64,000 nucleotides of DNA from contig NRSV01000023.1 of NCBI GenBank assembly GCA_002286855.1, positions 124,001 through 188,000 of the forward strand. Reading direction: 5' to 3'. Under the pieces are notes generated by a model. That model saw nothing but the letters and a program-made list of their open reading frames with translations, was not told the origin of the DNA and ran no database searches. A program made the position numbers and the translations under genes. How positions within the stretch are numbered: position 1 is the first letter of the stretch; the number at the start of each line of letters is the position of its first letter. Source of the DNA: Bipolaris cookei. Its lineage: Eukaryota > Ascomycota > Dothideomycetes > Pleosporales > Pleosporaceae. Of this stretch, positions 57,997 to 64,000 are shown one piece after another.

Positions 57997-60426
57997 CTTA
58001 GTCAACTAGCAGTGTTCACTAAGAGCTGAGGGCCGATCGTGGGGAAAGAAGAAGAAGACCAGAGCAAGGCCGTTCACCCCAGGAATATATAACAAAAGGA
58101 AGGCTTGGGAGTGAAGGCACTTAAGTTACTGTTTACTATAACGGCAAAGGGTAATAAGTGAACAAGGATGCGACTGAGACCTCTTGTCCACCGCTTGACC
58201 CACATCATACTTGCTTGGGGCCTGCAACCAAGAAAGACCACCTGATGCTTTTTTCCGGGGAAGGAAGCTCATGCTAGGTCACAAAATGACAGCATGCCGA
58301 AAGAGGAGAAAGGAAAAAAAGGGGGGTTTTGTTTTGCCTTCCATCATCTCCGAATGTATAGGCCAACGGTTGCCGTGGAACGCACGAGCAGCATAGAATT
58401 GCGTACCTTGTGCGCTTTTTTTCGGCCCATGAATAATAGCAAACCAATATTAATTGCTGCGAGGGCCAGCGCGTAGATGAAACAAAACAGGGTTTGTTGT
58501 ATGGATACTAGTCGCGGACTAGACATGGGGTTAACTAGGGAATCTCGACTACTATCTGGGGCGAGGCTTTACTACAGTTACATCAGATGGGTCTTTGCCC
58601 GTTCTGGGAATGTATCGGCGTGCGTTTTAATGCCAGCACACATGGTTGTCTTCCAATCAACGGCCATGTCACAAGGGGCAAAAGATCCCATCAAGGGATC
58701 GACATGGAAGCGTCGGCGCCTTGGCCGGGGGACGAAAATGCACGACATCGGATCAAGGTCCAGGAGGATAACAGATGATTGGGATTGCACATGAGAAGGT
58801 TAGAAACCGCGCAGAAAACTGTAGGTCGGGTGTCCCCGAAGGCACCCCCTTCTTTTGGCATTCCAGACATCGTGAAGCGTCTTCGTGATGCTTGGGGGAG
58901 GATCTGGGCAGATCAGACGCAAGGTTCGCGTGAACGGCCTGTCTCCACTGTTCCCGCGCTAATCATCCTAGCAACATGCGGGGGGCCGAGTCACATGCCC
59001 TCTCAACAGACTAGAAGCCAACGGGAGTGGTAGTAATCTTCTCTCTTGTCAACTCTGCTCATCCCGATTACATTCTTCGTTTGCTCACCTGGAACCTGCT
59101 ACTATCGGAACGTGTGTGCGTGACTAGTCATTGGAAGAGAAAGTGTAAAGTGTAGTAGAGCTGGGCCGACCGGGCCCTTGGGCATCGTTCACATGCCGTC
59201 ATCAGCTCCACCCCCCCCTTCCCCTCGTCCTTGCGTTGCCTTCCTTCTCCACCGCCTCGCCGCCTTTCCCGTGCGCACCAACACAGAATCATCGTCCAAA
59301 AGGAAAAAAGGCGTCATGTATAGACAGAAGAGAAAAAAACACATCGTTGACCACGTAAATTGTCGACACGCACTGTCGTGAACCTCCATTCCTCTGGAAC
59401 CACGTCAAAGGGTACGTATCTAGGTACACAAACAATAAATGACAGTAGTAGCATCAAGCAAACCCGAGCAAAACAAAAAACGGCAAAGCTTACCACAAGA
59501 CTTGACTCAAAAAACAAACAAACACAAACCACCATGTGCCCACCTTCGCATAGATGGCAGACGACAGTCACGGAAAAGACGGCATCCTTGCGGCACTGGG
59601 TTACTATGTAAGAGCGGGCATGAGCATGTGCCAAGCTGGCTTGTCCATGTGTCCCCAAGGACCAACCTTGACTAACACCTAGACACACCTTAACGCTCCA
59701 AGCCGTTTTTTAGTCGCGAAAAGCCCTAGTTATATACAGGGCCGCCTTTTCCCCTCGTCTACCCCAAGACTTTCCTTTACCATTGCGGTTTTTTGTATGG
59801 GTGTTAGACCATATGCTCTAAAATTGCTAATTGTCTCATGACTTGGTTTCTTTCCCTTCCCGATGGTTTGATTCGCTGCTAAGGACTTAGTCTGGACGGG
59901 TTGCTTAACTTGGGACGCTTGACCGCTGTGCGCATGCGTAGGGCCATGGGGGAGTTTGTTAGTTGCGGGAAGAGAAAGTACCAGGTTGCTGAGTCTGAAC
60001 ACTATTCGTCTCCGCGGAATCGTGTTGTTGTGATCGCGATCTCAATGTGAAGCCAGGTTACAAAGTCGCTTTCTCAGCGTTGCAATAATCATTCAACGTT
60101 AAAGCTATTCGAGGCCAAATATGTGGGTCAGCCTTTAACAAGGGGAGCATACATGCACGGAATGGCTGATGTTTAGAATGTATTTTTGGATTGGGGGACG
60201 TTCCATGCTACTCAAATTAGCGAGCCTGCTGAGATGAAACATCGAGTATTCGTATGAGAAGGCCATGTTATGTAGCATATTTGAGAATAGATAAACCACT
60301 AAAGCATTACCAAAAGACTATTGTGCTCTCCCAAAAAGCATACCATATGTGACCCAAAACACCTACACCATGCCATCCGCTCGATCTCCCAAAGCCGCCA
60401 CCGTAGCTCAAGCAGCACTCAACCCC
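57997..60426. other. Gene-free interval, glucosidase promoter to decayed GTPase
   Basis: About 2.4 kb. It begins with the glucosidase promoter (ATATATAA near 58085) and holds purine-rich and polypyrimidine tracts (58310-58328; 59205-59226). Short frames show no domains. Confidence 0.55.
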
Positions 60427-63400
60427 TTATTTGTACTCCTTGCACCTGTCCAGACTCTCGCCCACAGAGCCCTTCAAAATCCTCGACGCCTCAGCGACCA
60501 ACTCGTGCAGCTCCTTACGGAAGCGCTAGCCTTCCGGCGTATCATGCTCTTTGCTATGCTTCTGTCGCTGAAAAGCAGCCCGAATAGTTTTGAGAATGCC
60601 AACCACTTCTTTGTGCAGCCCACTGCATGTACTAACGATGATTTTCTTGACGTCTGCTTCGGTCCATTCGGCAATTACAGGAAAATCACCTTGGAGGCCA
60701 AGGATCTCTTCTTTGGGATATGCATGGCGGAAGTCTTTGAGCTTCTAGCGCTTTCCAATTTTTGCAACTCGGCCTGTTTATAGACAAGCTCCATTACTTG
60801 ATGCATGTATCCTTTTCCAGTAGGCTTGATGACTTTGCTGATACTTCAATGAGGTCTTGGCGAAACTTCGTCATGGCAGCTTCGACCGTGAGTGTAGTGT
60901 TTTTTCATGACCAAGGACATTGTTGCCGAAGCAGGTCTGATACGCATCTCCGACTAGGGCCTGTGGATCATCTGGGGTACACACGTGTATTAGCATGGTT
61001 AGCGACAACGGCGTGACGAAATACCTTTCAATTGCCTATTTAGTTCACGAAAGCTCGTCTTGATGGTTTGCGCAGTCTGAGCTTTGAACGACGAAGGTGC
61101 GTTTTCGATTACTTCTCGGAAGGGGCTGTCGATATCGGACACTATAGATGATAGTAGTGCAGCGTTCAAATCGCAGTTGATGCTTAGCTTCTTCTAATAG
61201 TATTTCCCTAGCACTTCTTAGCGAAAGGTTCGCATGCATGGTATAGGGATGACGTACCTTACTTTTTGACTAGGGCCGTATGCAGAACGGCATTCTATAA
61301 CAGTGAGCAAAAAATCATTTTTAGGAACACCCAATGCTTACCATCTTTTCAAGCTATTTGAGTTTCCTCTCGGCCTTCCTATCGAACTTGTACTGCAACC
61401 CACGGCTTGATAGCTCAGTCAAAAGATCTTTCAAGAATGTGGTGCAGCACATTTTCGCCATGTCTTCGATTTTCAGAAGAATGTCCTATTGTCAGTTGGT
61501 AAATGTACATGGGATTAGAAACGCAAAAAGATGCAGCGCTCGCATCATCGCCAGTGTTTTGACTGTACATCCGGTTCAGACCCGTAGCAACAAACCTATT
61601 ATGGCAAGCAATTTGAAATTCTTTAAATTGTTTTTCCAAGGAAACAATGCGCGTCTTCAACTCTTTTTTGCGTGTACCCAGGTTTTTGTTGATGGCGCGC
61701 AAGGCTTCAGACTTAGAGCGGTCGTCTTCACCGACAGGGCTACGACTGCTGATGTTTTTGATGCGCTTGATGTTATTTTTGTTGGTCTCGAAATCTTTTT
61801 CAATGATTTGCACCTCACCGGTGAGTTCACTTAGCTTTTCCTCCATAGGGGCAAGCATTTCTTCCGCTATGGCATCCAGTTACAGCGTACTACCGCCATC
61901 ATCATTCATTTCCTGTGATATCAATTAGTATATTGGCGGAACATACTTCCTGGAAAAACGTACGTTAGATCTTGTAGCCACAAGGATGACACTACCATGG
62001 TGTAGCCTACGGTGCGCATCGAGATGGTGCTGTCGAAAAGATTTATCGCTCGTGGCACGCTTGATGTCTACAACTACAATCGTCTTTTCGCATTGCTGCA
62101 AATATTCTTCCGCAGCCGTAACATGATATATGTTAATGTCTTTCGCGCCCGGTACATCGGCCAAGCAGATTCCATCCTGTAGCAGGGGGCTGTCGACATA
62201 GTACCTGATAATCTTCACAAACGGCCATGGCCCGGAAGAAAGAGGCCTCCTGTTGAAACGCACATTTGGTGCTTTCATTCTGTTGGGACATATATTAGAG
62301 TCGAGCTGACGACACCAGTCTTACCTCGGTCATGCTACGGGCATACAAATGTCAGCAAGGGCATACATGTCTCAGCAAGGGAATACACGTTTCAGCAGCT
62401 GTGGTCTTGACTGCTACTGCTGAGTATATAGCTACGTCGATAGCCCAGTAGCTAGTCGAATCAGTCAAGTCTTCTTCTTCCCGTTTTATGCAACTGCAGT
62501 TATTTGACTCAATTAAGGCCTTTGTCGTGCCAACATATTCGGAAAGGGCAAAGTTGTTCGCGCATGTCGCTATGAGTGCTGAACTGTCCTTCTAAGACTT
62601 GCTTCCAGACATAAAATCCTCGAGCGATTCAGGTGCGACATGGTGAGCAAATTGATGGTTCAAGCAATCCAGAGCAGCGTCTTTGCGTGCCCGATCGTCG
62701 TCATCGACGTCTTCTTCATTTTCCATTATTCGCTGTTGGGTACTAAGCCATTGCTTGAACCAAGTAGTTACGAGGTTTTCTATCCAGTATTCGAGGCTGT
62801 AAGGTTTTACCTCTGCTTAAACTGCACCAATATTAGTGGAGAGTTTCTTCTAGCGGAACTCCGTTATAACATTAGTGCAGGCACTGCCACTATTACCCTG
62901 CATTGTTGTTAGTTAAACAAAGTTCTGTAACCTAGGATGTTTTCTTCTGAGAAAAGATCATCTGATACGCTAGATGCGAGACAGATGTAAACAGCTCAAG
63001 GAGTAACAGAGGACTATACTTACTTCTGGCGTCAGGTCATCTCCCAGCAAAGCATTCGTATTTGCAGACTTCCCAGATCCTGTATCTCCCGTTACTGTAA
63101 AGCAAATCTCTTCCTGGTAAGAAATGATGCAATTTTTGACAGCTTGTGAGTGGAGATAAGCAGCCTCTTCGCCATCAATACCTTGATTCGCAGCCGCTCC
63201 TAGAGAGTCTTTAAATACTCGCAATATATTCTGAGTATCCTGTTCTGACCGCTGAAATCCTGGATGTTAGATGAGTAGCTTTAGATAGCGCTGTTAAGTT
63301 AAGTCAAGCGGAAGTACTACTATATCTTTTTTCATCATCGCTATCATCTTCTTTGTCTTCACTATCAGTCGAAATTTCAGATGCTGGGAAGTACTAGTCT
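60427..63400 (-). pseudogene. SLIP-GC-like large GTPase, decayed
   Basis: Remains of a dynamin-like nuclear GTPase type common in filamentous fungi. Reading the minus strand: an acidic Ser/Asp/Glu tract (about 63390-63325), then an exon with the P-loop GDTGSGKSANTNAL (about 63090-63050), donor near 63023, then GNSGSACTNVITEFR. Further on, KIIRYYVDSPLL and LADVPGAKDINIYH (G3) precede VVVDIKRATSD and ILVATRSN (TKxD-like) at 62278-61950. A Lys/Glu-rich coiled coil follows at 61858-61415, and the C-terminal helix FRKELHELVAEASRILKG ends at TAA 60427-60429. In-frame stops interrupt it at 62850-62852, 62817-62819, 62592-62594 and 60526-60528. Exact exon limits are not resolved. Confidence 0.7.
62339..62398 (+). 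repeat. Tandem repeat, 20-bp unit, three copies
   Basis: Three imperfect copies of GGGCATACANRTSTCAGCAA lie side by side within the decayed GTPase. The unit is not a multiple of three, so this part is probably not coding. Confidence 0.75.
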
Positions 63401-64000
63401 TTGATCTATTTTAGGTACGCACTGCTATAGTTATATACCCGGACGCTTGGCGGGCAGCACAGATCCTATAGTGCTAGAATTCTAGCTAGCAATCGCAGTT
63501 CTAGTGCTCGCCTCAATAGCTTTGAGTCTAGCAAGATTGGCTGTTGTGAGGTTTGTGACCATAGTTGCTTCTGGATCGTTTGGTACTAAGCGTTTAGGTT
63601 CGAATAGAGGACTGCGTACCGTCCGTCACGCATTACTACAGCTTGCTATCATCCTCTTCTATCATGACCACTAAAATTTGAGACAGTAGAAAGGTGAAAA
63701 AGAGTTTGTAGGGGAAAAGAATTGATAAGATTTCAGCGGTTATAAGTCGTTTTTAGGTCAGAGAGCAAGCCTCAGACCAGACGCCACTACAACAGCGAGG
63801 TGAGAGACCGGGGAGCCACGGTGTGAAGCTAATGGGCGTAGGTAGTGTACATGACTTCCATCGGCTCTCACCTGTCCCTTCAAGCTAGGGTATTATTGTT
63901 ATTGTTCCATTAGAGTCTATGCAGCTCGAGGCTATGTAAGACTTTGGCCGAAGGCCGTTCTATGGGGTGATTATTTATAATTTGGGAGTTTGTGCTGTAT
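63401..64000. other. Right-end sequence, no gene seen
   Basis: 600 bp with no convincing frame. It may be the promoter or 5' end of the decayed GTPase. Confidence 0.5.

Noticed and set aside
62352..62354. A further in-frame TGA in the decayed GTPase
   Set aside because: It lies in a 20-bp tandem repeat that is probably intronic, so it was not counted as a disabling stop.
1..64000. CRISPR arrays, operons or bacterial ribosome-binding sites
   Set aside because: No regularly spaced repeats; gene structure is eukaryotic with spliceosomal introns.

Overview
The window looks like a filamentous ascomycete (Pezizomycotina) chromosome, most likely Dothideomycetes/Pleosporales. Genes are single units on both strands with short GT..AG introns (about 48-100 bp). 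The content is typical of these fungi: PTH11-like and CFEM receptors, a LysM/chitinase pair, fungal tyrosinase, ORMDL, an IEC3-like subunit and a fungal GPCR carrying an RGS domain. Several nonsense codons fit C-to-T change, the signature of repeat-induced point mutation (RIP). The order assignment is inference; no search was run.

Layout. 1-5.5 kb: 5' part of an MLP1/TPR nuclear-basket gene, divergent TFIIE-beta, a small membrane protein and a CFEM receptor. 5.9-13.4 kb: a repeat island with a broken Tc1/mariner element (5889-7311) and a broken Fot1/pogo element (9463-11282), both with recognisable terminal inverted repeats, separated by sequence without convincing genes. 13.5-23.3 kb: an SDR, an SH3 adaptor with a duplicated 3' terminal exon, a tyrosinase, a second 7TM receptor and a Ser-rich orphan. 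23.4-29.6 kb: a gene desert with a 31-bp poly-C run. 29.7-40.8 kb: a dense housekeeping block: ALG13, mitoribosomal RSM24-like, INO80 subunit IEC3-like, ORMDL, Na+/H+ antiporter, a vacuolar carboxypeptidase S with an in-frame stop, and an orphan gene. 41.2-48.6 kb: a large CBM18-GH18 chitinase divergent from a multi-LysM secreted protein. 48.8-58 kb: an RGS-GPCR, the tRNA thiolase CTU1/NCS6 and a GH31 alpha-glucosidase. 60.4-63.4 kb: a decayed SLIP-GC-like large GTPase.

How genes may work together. MLP1/TFIIE-beta, ALG13/RSM24 and IEC3/ORMDL are head-to-head pairs sharing compact intergenic promoters. The chitinase and LysM genes are head to head across 1.2 kb and probably act together on chitin. 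Three separate 7TM genes (CFEM, PTH11-like, RGS-GPCR) point to extracellular sensing, but the sequence does not show them in one pathway.

Exon boundaries were assigned by eye, checking GT/AG sites, reading phase and family conservation. Most gene models close in frame; exceptions are stated.
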